64,000 bases of DNA from Gudongella sp046224405. GTDB lineage: Bacteria > Bacillota > Clostridia > Tissierellales > Tissierellaceae. The translations under genes and the position numbers were made by a program. The stretch is from NCBI RefSeq assembly GCF_046224405.1, contig NZ_JBJXRK010000002.1, forward strand, positions 124,001 to 188,000, given 5' to 3'. Below, piece by piece: positions 8,752 through 16,692 of this stretch (positions are counted from its first letter, which is position 1; the number at the start of each line of letters is the position of its first letter). The notes below the pieces were generated by a model that worked only from the letters and a program-made list of their open reading frames with translations, was not told the origin of the DNA and did not search any database.

Positions 8752-9039
8752 CTACTTTTTGCTATTTGTCATTGAAACTATGGCAACGATTACGACAACG
8801 ATTACAGCACCAACAATAAGATAAAAAAGTAGTCCCCTACCTTCTTCGTCTGTTCCACCGTTGATGTCAATGTTAACGTCAAGGTCTGGTTCTTCTTCTC
8901 CATCACCATCTGAAGCATAGGCAACAAACTGATTCACTGTTACCACAAGTTCATCTTCTTCTGTCATCAAGCTTATTCCTGGCATTATAGCACTCATAAG
9001 CAAAGCCATTGCTACGACTAAAAACATTGTTTTTTTCAC
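8752..9039 (-). CDS. Small secreted or membrane-anchored acidic protein
   Basis: 95 aa from a GTG at 9039 that follows AAAGGAGG; the frame is open further upstream but has no ribosome site there. It has a signal-peptide-like N-terminus (KKTMFLVVAMALLMSAIM), a strongly acidic middle (DGDGEEEPDLDVNIDING) and a C-terminal membrane helix (LLFYLIVGAVIVVVIVAIV) ending in SKK. This looks like a type I exported protein with a short Asp/Glu-rich external segment. I do not recognise a family. Confidence 0.65.
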   Translation of the reverse strand: MKKTMFLVVAMALLMSAIMPGISLMTEEDELVVTVNQFVAYASDGDGEEEPDLDVNIDINGGTDEEGRGLLFYLIVGAVIVVVIVAIVSMTNSKK

Positions 9040-9364
9040 ACAAAAAACCTCCTTTGATATTATGTATGTACACAACAAACCAAGAGGTTCTTACTTTTTT
9101 TAGTTACCCTCTATTTTATTAGATAATCAGGTATTTAACATCTTTTGAGTGTTCCACCTAATCAGGTGATGGATTAGTAAAGTGTATGCTACTCAAAATG
9201 AGTTTTCAAATTATATTGATAGAGTCCATTTAAATCTTATGAAATATTTGTGTTACAGAGTTTCCTTAGCTGAATTATCTTGTAAGTACATCCTCAAACT
9301 GTTAGAATCATTGTATTGTTTGGTTGTGTTTATTTCTAAATGCTCACACGAGGAGATGTATGGA
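9040..9364. other. Intergenic stretch between divergent genes
   Basis: It holds the promoters of the small secreted protein (left) and the exporter-like gene (right). An open frame runs in from 9182, but residues encoded before 9356 do not look like the conserved start of the family and no Shine-Dalgarno supports 9182. A short palindrome (CACCTAATCAGGTG) lies around 9156-9169. Confidence 0.35.
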
Positions 9365-10408
9365 TTGTTAAGAGTAAAAAAATACATAGGTCTTAGGACC
9401 TTAAAGACGGCTTTTGGAGCAGGACTTGGCATATTCTTTGCCCATCTCTTGAACCTGAACTATGGTGTAAACACAGCCATAGTTGTTATTCTTAGTCTTC
9501 AGAATACAAAGAGGAAGTCATTGAACCTTGCAGGAGTCAGGATTCTCGCTTCAGTAATTGCCCTGTCACTTGCAAAGCTTGTTTTCACGATTTTTGGCTT
9601 TGGTCCCATTTCATTCTCAATTTATCTACTGCTGTTCATACCAATAGTGGTTAGGCTTAGGCTTAATGAAGGCCTTGTTCCAAGCTCGGTTCTTGTCAGC
9701 CATCTTCTTGCTTCAAACAGTGTGACCTTTGGTAGTTTAGCCAATGAATTTGCCCAAATGGTAATTGGCGCTTCCATTGCGCTTGTCCTCAACCTCTATA
9801 TTCCAGGGCTTGAATCTCACCTAATCAATGACCTCGCCGCCATTAAGAGGATAAAGTACAGAATTCTTGAAAGCATGAGGACAGGTCTTATGGATGAGTA
9901 TGAGTCAGCTGACTGGCTGGTGCTGTTGGAAGAGATGTCCCAGAGGATCGACTTGGCAACCGAAAGGGTTCTCAACGAGACTGGAGAGAACTTCAACCGT
10001 GGACTGGACTATCATCTAAGGTACCTTAAAATGGAGTCTGACCAGCTGGAATCCCTAAGATTCATGAACCGCTCAGTTCGGTCCCTCAGCAGGGGCTGCG
10101 AGCTTACCAGACTGGCAGCAGAGCTTTCAGGAAAGGCTCTCACCCAGCTAAAATCAATTAGGATGGACAGGGAGAAAATTCAGGAGATCAAAGGATCTTT
10201 GGAACTCCTGGCAAAGCCCACAGATCAATCCTCAATGGAGGAGTTTCAAGCACGTGCAGCTGCATTCCAGTATCTTGAGGATCTTGTACGGCTTCTGGAT
10301 ATCAGAACTGATTTTGTTGATTCGCTATCCTATTCCGACAGAAAGCTATTTCGGGAGATGCATTCAAAAATTCGGGAGATGGAAAATGCCGGCCTGGATC
10401 AACAATGA
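9365..10408 (+). CDS. Aromatic acid exporter (ArAE_1/DUF939) family protein
   Basis: About 347 aa. The N-terminal half begins with the family start (KKYIGLRTLKTAFGAGLGIF) and has about six hydrophobic helices (to about residue 150); the C-terminal half is a long hydrophilic, largely helical cytoplasmic region. This is the DUF939/ArAE_1 architecture. The TTG at 9365 lies 9 nt after GAGGAG; an ATG at 9356 directly abuts that Shine-Dalgarno and is the alternative. The gene is head-on to replication and stands alone. Transport of aromatic acids is a family-level inference. Confidence 0.75.
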   Translation: MLRVKKYIGLRTLKTAFGAGLGIFFAHLLNLNYGVNTAIVVILSLQNTKRKSLNLAGVRILASVIALSLAKLVFTIFGFGPISFSIYLLLFIPIVVRLRLNEGLVPSSVLVSHLLASNSVTFGSLANEFAQMVIGASIALVLNLYIPGLESHLINDLAAIKRIKYRILESMRTGLMDEYESADWLVLLEEMSQRIDLATERVLNETGENFNRGLDYHLRYLKMESDQLESLRFMNRSVRSLSRGCELTRLAAELSGKALTQLKSIRMDREKIQEIKGSLELLAKPTDQSSMEEFQARAAAFQYLEDLVRLLDIRTDFVDSLSYSDRKLFREMHSKIREMENAGLDQQ

Positions 10409-10412
10409 AGAA

Positions 10413-10445
10413 GGTACCTTTGGATTTCTCCATAAGGTACCCTTT
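10413..10445. terminator. Shared terminator between convergent genes
   Basis: An 8-bp perfect stem GGTACCTT / AAGGTACC with a 13-nt loop, then CTTTTC on the plus side. It fills the 40-bp gap between the exporter-like gene and the DUF2200 gene. Confidence 0.65.
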
Positions 10446-10448
10446 TCA

Positions 10449-10799
10449 TTATGACCTTAATATCTTCTCCATCTTCTTGCCCTTTGCAAGCTCATCAATG
10501 AGCTTATCCAGGTACCTGATTTCCTGCATGAGAGGCTCCTCAATTTCCTCAACCCTAACTCCACAGACCACTCCCTTAATCAACTCCCTTGAAGGGTTCA
10601 GCCTGGGTGCTTCATTGAAAAATCCCTCAAAATCTGTCTGCTTGGCAAGCTGGTCCTCCAGCTCCCTCTGGCTGTAGCCTGTAAGCCAATGGATAATCTG
10701 GTCCACTTCCTCCTTTGTGCGTCCCTTCTTTTCAGCCTTTGCAACATACATTGGATAGACCTTCGCAAAGCTCATCCTGTAGATTTTATGATCTGCCAT
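10449..10799 (-). CDS. DUF2200-family protein
   Basis: 116 aa beginning MADHKIYRMSFAKVYPMYV, with KGRTKEEVDQIIHWLTGYS and a conserved GVVCGVRVEEIEEPLMQEIRYLDKLIDELAKG tail region characteristic of the DUF2200 family. The ATG at 10799 follows AAAGGAGAT; the frame extends 7 codons further without a ribosome site. It is soluble, with no known function. It lies 25 bp downstream of the CorA gene and is probably co-transcribed. Confidence 0.8.
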   Translation of the reverse strand: MADHKIYRMSFAKVYPMYVAKAEKKGRTKEEVDQIIHWLTGYSQRELEDQLAKQTDFEGFFNEAPRLNPSRELIKGVVCGVRVEEIEEPLMQEIRYLDKLIDELAKGKKMEKILRS

Positions 10800-10824
10800 G
10801 GTATCTCCTTTCGTAATCATGTGA

Positions 10825-11793
10825 CTAAAATCTCTTCCTGTTTACAATTCCAGCAACCACAAACATCAATGCAACCGATAGAAGTATTATCCCAATGTAT
10901 GCAAGTGACCTCTCCTGAAATGGGAGGTTTACATTCATTCCATAGAAGCTGGTTACAATAGCAGGTATTGCCAATGATATGGTCACTACTGTAAGGAACT
11001 TCATCACTATGTTCAGATTGTTTGATATGATGGATGCAAAAGCATCCATGGTGTTACTTAGTATGTTTGTATATATGTCAATAAGAGCTATGGCTTGTTT
11101 GTTCTCCACTATCAGCTCCTTGAGGTTATCCTCATTATCCTCATTCCTTTCAAGTAGTGTCTGAATAAGTAGATATCTTTCATTTTTCACCTTACTTACA
11201 TAGGATGAGAATATCTTTTCCATAACTGTCTGGTTTGACCTTAGTGCAGTTGAGAAATACACAAGGCTGTGCTCCAGATTCAATAGCTTTATAAGCTCCT
11301 CGTTTTTCAGGAATTTGTTAATATAGTCCTCTATGATGGCAGATTTCTTTTCAATTTCCTTAAGGTACTTAAGGTACAGATTAACCATCCTTAGAAGAAT
11401 CTTATATACCAGTGCAACACGGTTATTCATACCCTTTATTTCGTCTTCAGGCATGCCTTCGATAACCTCATTCTCCATTAGTGTCACAGTCAACAAGACC
11501 CTCTCGGTGAGAATAATCCCAAGTGGCAATGTGTTATAGGAATCAAACTTACCACTATCATCCTTGTAAGGTATATTCACCAGGATAAACAGCTGCCCGT
11601 TTCCCGCCTCAATTCTTGAGTTCTCGTCATTGTCCAAGGAAGCCTTAATATAGATGGGTTTAATGCCAAACCTCTCCACCAACGCCTGAGACTCCTCCTC
11701 AGTTGGATTTATGAGGTGGATCCATTGATTGCTGTCCTCGATGGTGTTGGCCTCCATTATTCCAGCATCGGTGATTGAATAGAGCTTTTGCAT
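10825..11793 (-). CDS. corA: CorA-family divalent-cation (magnesium) channel
   Basis: 322 aa. A soluble N-terminal alpha/beta domain (about 1-160) and a long helical stalk lead to two C-terminal membrane helices; the YGMN signature (FYGMNVNLPFQ), the selectivity-filter motif of CorA, lies between them, and the chain ends in basic NRKRF. This is the full CorA architecture and length. It should form a pentameric Mg2+ (or Co2+) channel in the membrane. The ATG follows GGGAGTGATAAT. No metal-sensing leader was recognised upstream. Confidence 0.88.
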   Translation of the reverse strand: MQKLYSITDAGIMEANTIEDSNQWIHLINPTEEESQALVERFGIKPIYIKASLDNDENSRIEAGNGQLFILVNIPYKDDSGKFDSYNTLPLGIILTERVLLTVTLMENEVIEGMPEDEIKGMNNRVALVYKILLRMVNLYLKYLKEIEKKSAIIEDYINKFLKNEELIKLLNLEHSLVYFSTALRSNQTVMEKIFSSYVSKVKNERYLLIQTLLERNEDNEDNLKELIVENKQAIALIDIYTNILSNTMDAFASIISNNLNIVMKFLTVVTISLAIPAIVTSFYGMNVNLPFQERSLAYIGIILLSVALMFVVAGIVNRKRF

Positions 11794-11894
11794 ATTATCA
11801 CTCCCGTAACTGCAACATTTATCCCAATTATTATATACCCCTCTAAAGCTCTAACTCCCATGCTATGACATAGAATCAAATGAACTCTCCCAAT

Positions 11895-12830
11895 CTATAG
11901 AATCTTTGAACGGATCTTTCCATATACAATCTCAGCTACTGAAGTTGGTACTCCATATTCCTTTCCAAGTCTTATGATTGTCCCTCCAATAAGGTCTCCC
12001 TCGTCCTTTCCCCTTCCACTCTCAATGTCCCTTTGGTATGATGTTCTGGTTTCATAGGGGTAGAACTGGGCATTTCCAAGATAGGTTTCTATCAAGGAAT
12101 CCTTCACAGGAATGCCTTTGGCCTTTGCCAGATCAACAACCTCTTCCATGATGCTCCTGATCAGACCTTTGTGTTCCTGATCCTCCATCACCTCTCCAAA
12201 TGACTTCCCTGAGTATGCAGTCACCAGGGCAAAGGGTGAAAACATGATGAATTTTTCCCAGATTGTTGTTTCCGGTCTCCTTTCCCATCTGTAGGGGATT
12301 TCGGATTCATTCAGGATTTCCAGAAGCTCACTGGGATAATAACTCTCGAATTGTGGATCTTTTCCAAACACCAATAATGTCGTGCCACCCTTGTGAACCA
12401 CTTTCCCTGGTCCATTTACAGATGAAGTTACAAAGATGCATGAAGGAAGGACTATCCCTTTATCAAGCCATTCCTTGATTCTCTCGTATATGTCCACACC
12501 GTTTAAAGGTGCTATGATAACAGTGTTCTCATTTGAAATCTTATTGATGTCTTTAACTGCATCCATCAGGTCATAGCCCTTGACGGTCAGGAAAACATAG
12601 TCCATAATAGGTAGATCATCTACATTATCCACCACTTTGGTGGGATGGCATTTAATCTCTCCCTTTGATGGGGTGGCAAGGGTAAGTCCATTTTTGTCTA
12701 TTGCCATCAGATGCTTCCCTCTGGCTATGAAATATACCTCAAGCTTGTCACTTGAAGCATTTGCAAGCATTCCTCCCAGGTATCCTCCAACTCCTCCAAT
12801 TCCATATACACAAATTTTCCTCTTATTCAT
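11895..12830 (-). CDS. Ketopantoate reductase family protein (ApbA/PanE)
   Basis: 311 aa. The N-terminal Rossmann motif KICVYGIGGVGGYLGGMLA binds NADP(H); the catalytic helix region includes WEKFIMFSPFALVTAYSG (conserved Lys and a polar residue in the N-x-x-K region) and the C-terminal domain ends with the usual ketopantoate-reductase substrate-binding segment (SYQRDIESGRGKDEGDLIGG). PanE makes pantoate for coenzyme A synthesis; many paralogues act on other 2-oxo acids, so I leave the symbol blank. Its ATG overlaps the end of the upstream acetyltransferase gene by 8 bp, so they are coupled. Confidence 0.8.
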   Translation of the reverse strand: MNKRKICVYGIGGVGGYLGGMLANASSDKLEVYFIARGKHLMAIDKNGLTLATPSKGEIKCHPTKVVDNVDDLPIMDYVFLTVKGYDLMDAVKDINKISNENTVIIAPLNGVDIYERIKEWLDKGIVLPSCIFVTSSVNGPGKVVHKGGTTLLVFGKDPQFESYYPSELLEILNESEIPYRWERRPETTIWEKFIMFSPFALVTAYSGKSFGEVMEDQEHKGLIRSIMEEVVDLAKAKGIPVKDSLIETYLGNAQFYPYETRTSYQRDIESGRGKDEGDLIGGTIIRLGKEYGVPTSVAEIVYGKIRSKIL

Positions 12831-13722
12831 TTGCTTTTAACCTCCATTCACTGGCTGTAGAAAAAGGTCTCATTCCGATGCTATAGTAAAACTGCTGGGA
12901 TGAACCCACCAAGACCTTCTTGGCTCCCAGGTCTCCAACCCTTTTTATGCCTTCAAGTACCGCAGCCTTACCCAATCCCATCCTCCTGTAGTCAGGGTCT
13001 GTTGCCACTGGCTCTATTACTGCAAAGTCACTCCTTTTGTCATACCACATCCCACAGTAGGAAGTAAAGTTTCCATCAGGTGCAACCACTGCAATCTTAA
13101 GGCTTAGGTCAACATTGTCTCTCTTCATTTGAAGATTTCCAGCCAACTCATTTTCTTTCGTGAATTTGAACTCACCCTCCCCATCAAGCTCATGGTTAAA
13201 GCCCTTCCAGAGGACACGGTAATACTGATACAGGTCGTAAGTGTCCTGGATTGTAGTGATCCTGAATCCTTCGGGAAGACTAAATTCTGTCGATGTTTTT
13301 CCAATGTAAAATATTGCATCGGATTCCTTGTCCTCAGTGGCTACAAATCCAAGTTCAGCTGCAATATCCTGAAAATTTGTATCAGAATCCGGAATGACAA
13401 CCCCAAATTTGTCCCCATCTGCCAGGTGCTCCTTTGAATAAAGCAGCATTTCATTCTTTAGCTGATCATATTCTGGGTTTGTAAGGCAGAATGCAGTTCC
13501 AAGTCGTAGGTCAAAGGTTGCAATCCCCACAATGTCGTCTTCATTCTCCCATATGCCAATTCTACCCACTGCATCCCTGTCAAGATAGTCGTGGGTTATC
13601 ATCCAGTCCCACCTGGCGTATGTAAAATTTGTTGATCCAAGCTGTAACAAGAATTCCCTTACCTTACGGTAGTCCTCTGTAATGCCTGCTTCCTTTGTAT
13701 AATTCCTGAATCTTATTGTCAT
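12823..13722 (-). CDS. Tandem GNAT N-acetyltransferase
   Basis: 299 aa, about twice a single GNAT domain. The C-terminal half has a clear acetyl-CoA motif (VATDPDYRRMGLGKAAVLEG) and a last strand containing FYYSIGMRPF. The N-terminal half (about 1-140) is a second, degenerate GNAT-like unit without a clean RxxGxG loop (EDDIVGIATFDL...LAAELGFVA pattern). The gene begins after CAGGAGGCAACCC and overlaps the reductase gene by 8 bp. Acceptor unknown. Confidence 0.75.
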   Translation of the reverse strand: MTIRFRNYTKEAGITEDYRKVREFLLQLGSTNFTYARWDWMITHDYLDRDAVGRIGIWENEDDIVGIATFDLRLGTAFCLTNPEYDQLKNEMLLYSKEHLADGDKFGVVIPDSDTNFQDIAAELGFVATEDKESDAIFYIGKTSTEFSLPEGFRITTIQDTYDLYQYYRVLWKGFNHELDGEGEFKFTKENELAGNLQMKRDNVDLSLKIAVVAPDGNFTSYCGMWYDKRSDFAVIEPVATDPDYRRMGLGKAAVLEGIKRVGDLGAKKVLVGSSQQFYYSIGMRPFSTASEWRLKANE

Positions 13723-13763
13723 GGGTTGCCTCCTGAAAAATGTATTATTTGTACCCTTCCAAA

Positions 13764-13794
13764 ATGAGTCAGTAGAACCGTCCCCAATGACTCA
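13764..13794. repeat. Intergenic repeat, copy 1 (TGAGTCA...CCGTCCCC...TGACTCA)
   Basis: ATGAGTCA, then GTAGAACCGTCCCCAA, then TGACTCAC. The 7-bp arms TGAGTCA / TGACTCA are inverted. A near-identical copy lies at 14677-14712, on the other side of the methyltransferase gene. Confidence 0.7.
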
Positions 13795-13848
13795 CTATTG
13801 TTACATCTCCTAATTAACAGTATAATGAATTGAAGGGAGGTTTGTAAA

Positions 13849-14589
13849 ATGGAAAATTATTTCTTTGAAGCTTTTGAGGTCATGGATAGACTTGCACCAG
13901 GAAGTGAAGCATCTACGCTTAAGGCAATTTCCATGTATAAGGGTCCAAAGGAAGCTACGGATATTTTGGACATTGGCTGTGGCAATGGTATTCATACTAT
14001 GCTATTGGCCAAGGAGTTCCCCAAGGCAAAGATAATAGCAATAGACAATCACCAGAAATTTATTGAAAACCTAAACGATACAATGGAAAAGAATGGATTA
14101 TCCCAGAGGGTGACTGGAAAGTGCCTCTCTATGTTTGATATGGATTTTGATGAGAAGTCATTTGATCTTATCTGGTCCGAGGGAGCAATATACATAGCGG
14201 GATTTGAAAGGGGTCTTAAAGAATGGAAAAGACTGCTTAAGGAAAATGGATATCTAATATGCAGTGAGGTCAGTTGGCTTGTGGATAACCCCTCTGAAGA
14301 AATAGCCGCATTTTGGGATGAAGAGTATCCACAGATTGATAAAGTCGAAAACAAGATTAAGCACATTGAAGCAGCTGGGTATACCTATCAAGGTCATTTT
14401 GTCACACCAAGTACCGATTGGACTGATAACTACTACAACCCACTCCAGGCTAACCTAGACAAAATGCTCCAAAAATACCCTGATAATGACATGGCTAAAC
14501 AGGTTATAGCTATGCTTCAACATGAGATCGACCTGTATCGCAAATATGGTGATGAATACAGCTACGTTTTCTACATTATGTCAAAGTAA
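13849..14589 (+). CDS. Class I SAM-dependent methyltransferase
   Basis: 246 aa with the class I glycine-rich SAM motif DILDIGCGNGIHTMLLA, the acidic end of beta2 (IIAIDNHQ), the motif II/III region (FDLIWSEGAIYIAGFERGL) and NGYLICSEVSW. The ATG follows GAAGGGAGG. It is isolated, head-on to replication, and flanked by two copies of a short inverted repeat. The methyl acceptor cannot be told from the sequence. Confidence 0.8.
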   Translation: MENYFFEAFEVMDRLAPGSEASTLKAISMYKGPKEATDILDIGCGNGIHTMLLAKEFPKAKIIAIDNHQKFIENLNDTMEKNGLSQRVTGKCLSMFDMDFDEKSFDLIWSEGAIYIAGFERGLKEWKRLLKENGYLICSEVSWLVDNPSEEIAAFWDEEYPQIDKVENKIKHIEAAGYTYQGHFVTPSTDWTDNYYNPLQANLDKMLQKYPDNDMAKQVIAMLQHEIDLYRKYGDEYSYVFYIMSK

Positions 14590-14628
14590 CTTAGCTAGAC
14601 CCAATATATATGATAAAATTCTTTGCAG

Positions 14629-14660
14629 AAACCACACTTGCTCAAGTGTGGTTTTAGTAT
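14629..14660 (+). terminator. Terminator of the methyltransferase gene
   Basis: AACCACACTTG / CAAGTGTGGTT, an 11-bp perfect stem with a 2-nt centre (effective loop slightly larger), followed by TTAGTATTATTG. It lies 40 bp past the stop codon. Confidence 0.8.
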
Positions 14661-14676
14661 TATTGTATCTTTTACA

Positions 14677-14712
14677 AAATGAGTCACTAGAACCGTCCCC
14701 ACTGACTCATTT
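14677..14712. repeat. Intergenic repeat, copy 2, overlapping the rlmH stop codon
   Basis: AAAATGAGTCA, CTAGAACCGTCCCCAC, TGACTCATTT. Against copy 1 at 13764-13794 the core AGAACCGTCCCCA and both arms are conserved. The right arm's TCA (14707-14709) is read on the minus strand as the TGA stop of rlmH, so the repeat forms the end of that gene. Confidence 0.7.
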
Positions 14713-15186
14713 GTGATACGGTTCGTTTCTCATTATCCTAAAAGCCCTGTAAATCTGTTCCATTAGGATCATCCTCATCAGCTGGTGAGGAAATGTCATC
14801 TTAGAGAATGACAGCTTAAGATTGGCCCTTTTCAGGACCTCCTTGGACAATCCGAGGGATCCACCTATCACAAAAATAATATGGGAATTTCCTTCAACCA
14901 TTATGTCGCCTAGCTTTTCCGACAGGGCTTCTGATGACAGCTGCTTGCCCTCAATTGCCAGTGCCACTACATACGCTCCAGAAGGAATCTTCGAAAGGAT
15001 CTTCTCACCCTCCCTATCCTTGATCATTTCCATTTCCTTGTGGGACAGGTTTTCAGGAGCCTTCTCATCATCCACCTCAATTATTCCTAGGCTGCAGTAT
15101 CTTGAAAGCCTCTTTGAGTATTCCTTTATCCCCTCGTTCAAATACTTTTCTTTGATCTTTCCAACTGCTACAACATCAATGTTCAT
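14707..15186 (-). CDS. rlmH: 23S rRNA (pseudouridine1915-N3)-methyltransferase RlmH
   Basis: 159 aa, the canonical RlmH length, starting MNIDVVAVGKIKEKYL. The SPOUT-family knot is shown by HIIFVIGGSLGLSKEVLKRA and the end FPHQLMRMILMEQIYRAF...NEPYHK, which is nearly invariant in RlmH. It methylates pseudouridine 1915 in helix 69 of 23S rRNA. The ATG at 15186 follows TTGGAGGCAGAA; 4 extra upstream codons lack a ribosome site. It lies at the end of the wal region, as in Bacillus, but is separated from tpx by a terminator. Confidence 0.95.
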   Translation of the reverse strand: MNIDVVAVGKIKEKYLNEGIKEYSKRLSRYCSLGIIEVDDEKAPENLSHKEMEMIKDREGEKILSKIPSGAYVVALAIEGKQLSSEALSEKLGDIMVEGNSHIIFVIGGSLGLSKEVLKRANLKLSFSKMTFPHQLMRMILMEQIYRAFRIMRNEPYHK

Positions 15187-15269
15187 TTCTGCCTCCAATA
15201 CTTCATACTAATCCCTTATACCAGCATTTATATACCTTTATAATAGCATAATTTCATCATTTTTAGGCG

Positions 15270-15296
15270 AAAAATAAGCCCCCCGGTAGGAAGGCT
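15270..15296 (-). terminator. Terminator at the end of the wal-surE-tpx operon
   Basis: Leftward, AGCCTTCC, a TACC loop and GGGGGGCT form an 8-bp stem with two G-U pairs, followed by TATTTTT. It lies 24 bp after the tpx stop. Confidence 0.7.
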
Positions 15297-15320
15297 GTCA
15301 ATAAATTCTGTTTTGTTTTA

Positions 15321-15833
15321 TCAAATAAGACTTCTGACTACCTCAAGAGCCTTGTCATAGTCAGGGTGGTTTGAATTCTCGGATACATACTCAACATGCT
15401 TGACCACATTATCTCTATCCAGAACAACTATTCCTCTGGAAAGAAGTCTCAGCTCCTCGATTTCAAAGCCGTACTTTGTTCCAAAGTCAAGGTCTCTGTA
15501 ATCTGAAAGGGTTATCACTTTGTCAATGTCATTTGCGCTGCAAAATCTCTTTTGTGCGAATGGGAGATCCACTGAAATTGTTATTATAACAACATCATCA
15601 AGCTTGGTTGCCTCTTCGTTGAATCTTATTGTCTGAGTTTCGCACACCCCTGTATCAAGAGAGGTTACCACAGATATGACCTTTACCTTGTCTCCTGCAT
15701 CACTTAGGCTGTAGGGACTCATGTCGCCCTTGAGAGCAGTAAAGTCAGGGGCCTTGTCTCCTACCTTTACCTCCGTACCGATCAGTGTCATTGGTTTTCC
15801 ACCCACTGTCAGGGTGTCAGTTCTTCTACTCAT
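15321..15833 (-). CDS. tpx: Thiol peroxidase (Tpx, atypical 2-Cys peroxiredoxin)
   Basis: 170 aa, typical Tpx length. The peroxidatic Cys is in TSLDTGVCETQT and the resolving Cys in QKRFCSAND about 35 residues later, the spacing of Tpx. The N-terminal KVGDKAPDFTALKGD is the peroxiredoxin lead-in. It reduces peroxides with thioredoxin in the cytoplasm. It lies 79 bp downstream of surE and upstream of a terminator, so it is likely the last gene of the wal-htrA-surE transcript. Confidence 0.92.
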   Translation of the reverse strand: MSRRTDTLTVGGKPMTLIGTEVKVGDKAPDFTALKGDMSPYSLSDAGDKVKVISVVTSLDTGVCETQTIRFNEEATKLDDVVIITISVDLPFAQKRFCSANDIDKVITLSDYRDLDFGTKYGFEIEELRLLSRGIVVLDRDNVVKHVEYVSENSNHPDYDKALEVVRSLI

Positions 15834-15912
15834 TGTATCTATCTCCTTTACTAAATCATCATATTAGCTTCCAAAAGGAAGCCTGTTGAATAGATACCCG
15901 TAAATTTGTTCC

Positions 15913-16683
15913 TTATTCACACTTTGCCTCTTCCTCCATGCACTGCCTTACCTTTTCCATCAGGTGGAAGTTGGTGAAATCATAGCTTAGGGGAGTAAGG
16001 GTCGCATAGCCTTCACTTAGGTAGTACCTGTCGGTGTTCTCCTTCAGTTCTGCATCCCTCCTGCCCATTACCTTTAGGGTCCTTTCACCGCTCCCATTCT
16101 TTTCAGCAAGGTAATAGTCATATATTGGTCCTCCAATCTTGCAGACCTTGATTGGCTTGGTTTCATCATTCAGGTCATAGGGAGTATTAAGGTTAAGTAC
16201 TATAGGCATGGTCATTTTTTCGGTGTTCATCTTATCCAGAACCTGAAGTGCATATTTTGCAGCTATTTCATAGTTAAGCCCGTTCTTTGTCCACTCAGCA
16301 GACACTGCCACACTTGGGACTCCATAAAGATTCCCTTCAATGGCAGCTGATACTGTTCCAGAGTAAAGAATGTCCATTCCTGAGTTAAGGCCCATGTTTA
16401 TACCTGAAAATACAATATCTATCTTGTCATCTGCAAGCTCCTCCATTCCAACGCGGACACAGTCCGCTGGCGTACCTGAAATGCTGTATGCTGGAGATTT
16501 AATTCCCTCAAGCTCCACCTCCTTGATCACTATTGGCTTGTGTAAGGTGATTGCATGGCTTTGTGCACTTCTTTGGGTCTCAGGTGCCACAATTATTACA
16601 TCGTGCTCCTTTTCAAGGGCCTTTGCCAGGGTGTGTATCCCCTCTGCCATTATTCCATCATCATTAGCTAGCAATATCTTCAT
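15913..16683 (-). CDS. surE: 5'/3'-nucleotidase SurE
   Basis: 256 aa. It begins MKILLANDDGIMAEGI, with the NDDG metal-binding motif of SurE; APETQRSAQSHAIT (the conserved Ser/Asn metal region), SGTPADCVRVG and SGINMGLNSGMDILYSGTV follow in order. SurE dephosphorylates nucleoside monophosphates and short polyphosphate. The ATG after TAGGAGGATAAG lies 9 bp from the htrA stop, so the gene is co-transcribed with htrA. Confidence 0.93.
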   Translation of the reverse strand: MKILLANDDGIMAEGIHTLAKALEKEHDVIIVAPETQRSAQSHAITLHKPIVIKEVELEGIKSPAYSISGTPADCVRVGMEELADDKIDIVFSGINMGLNSGMDILYSGTVSAAIEGNLYGVPSVAVSAEWTKNGLNYEIAAKYALQVLDKMNTEKMTMPIVLNLNTPYDLNDETKPIKVCKIGGPIYDYYLAEKNGSGERTLKVMGRRDAELKENTDRYYLSEGYATLTPLSYDFTNFHLMEKVRQCMEEEAKCE

Positions 16684-16692
16684 CTTATCCTC

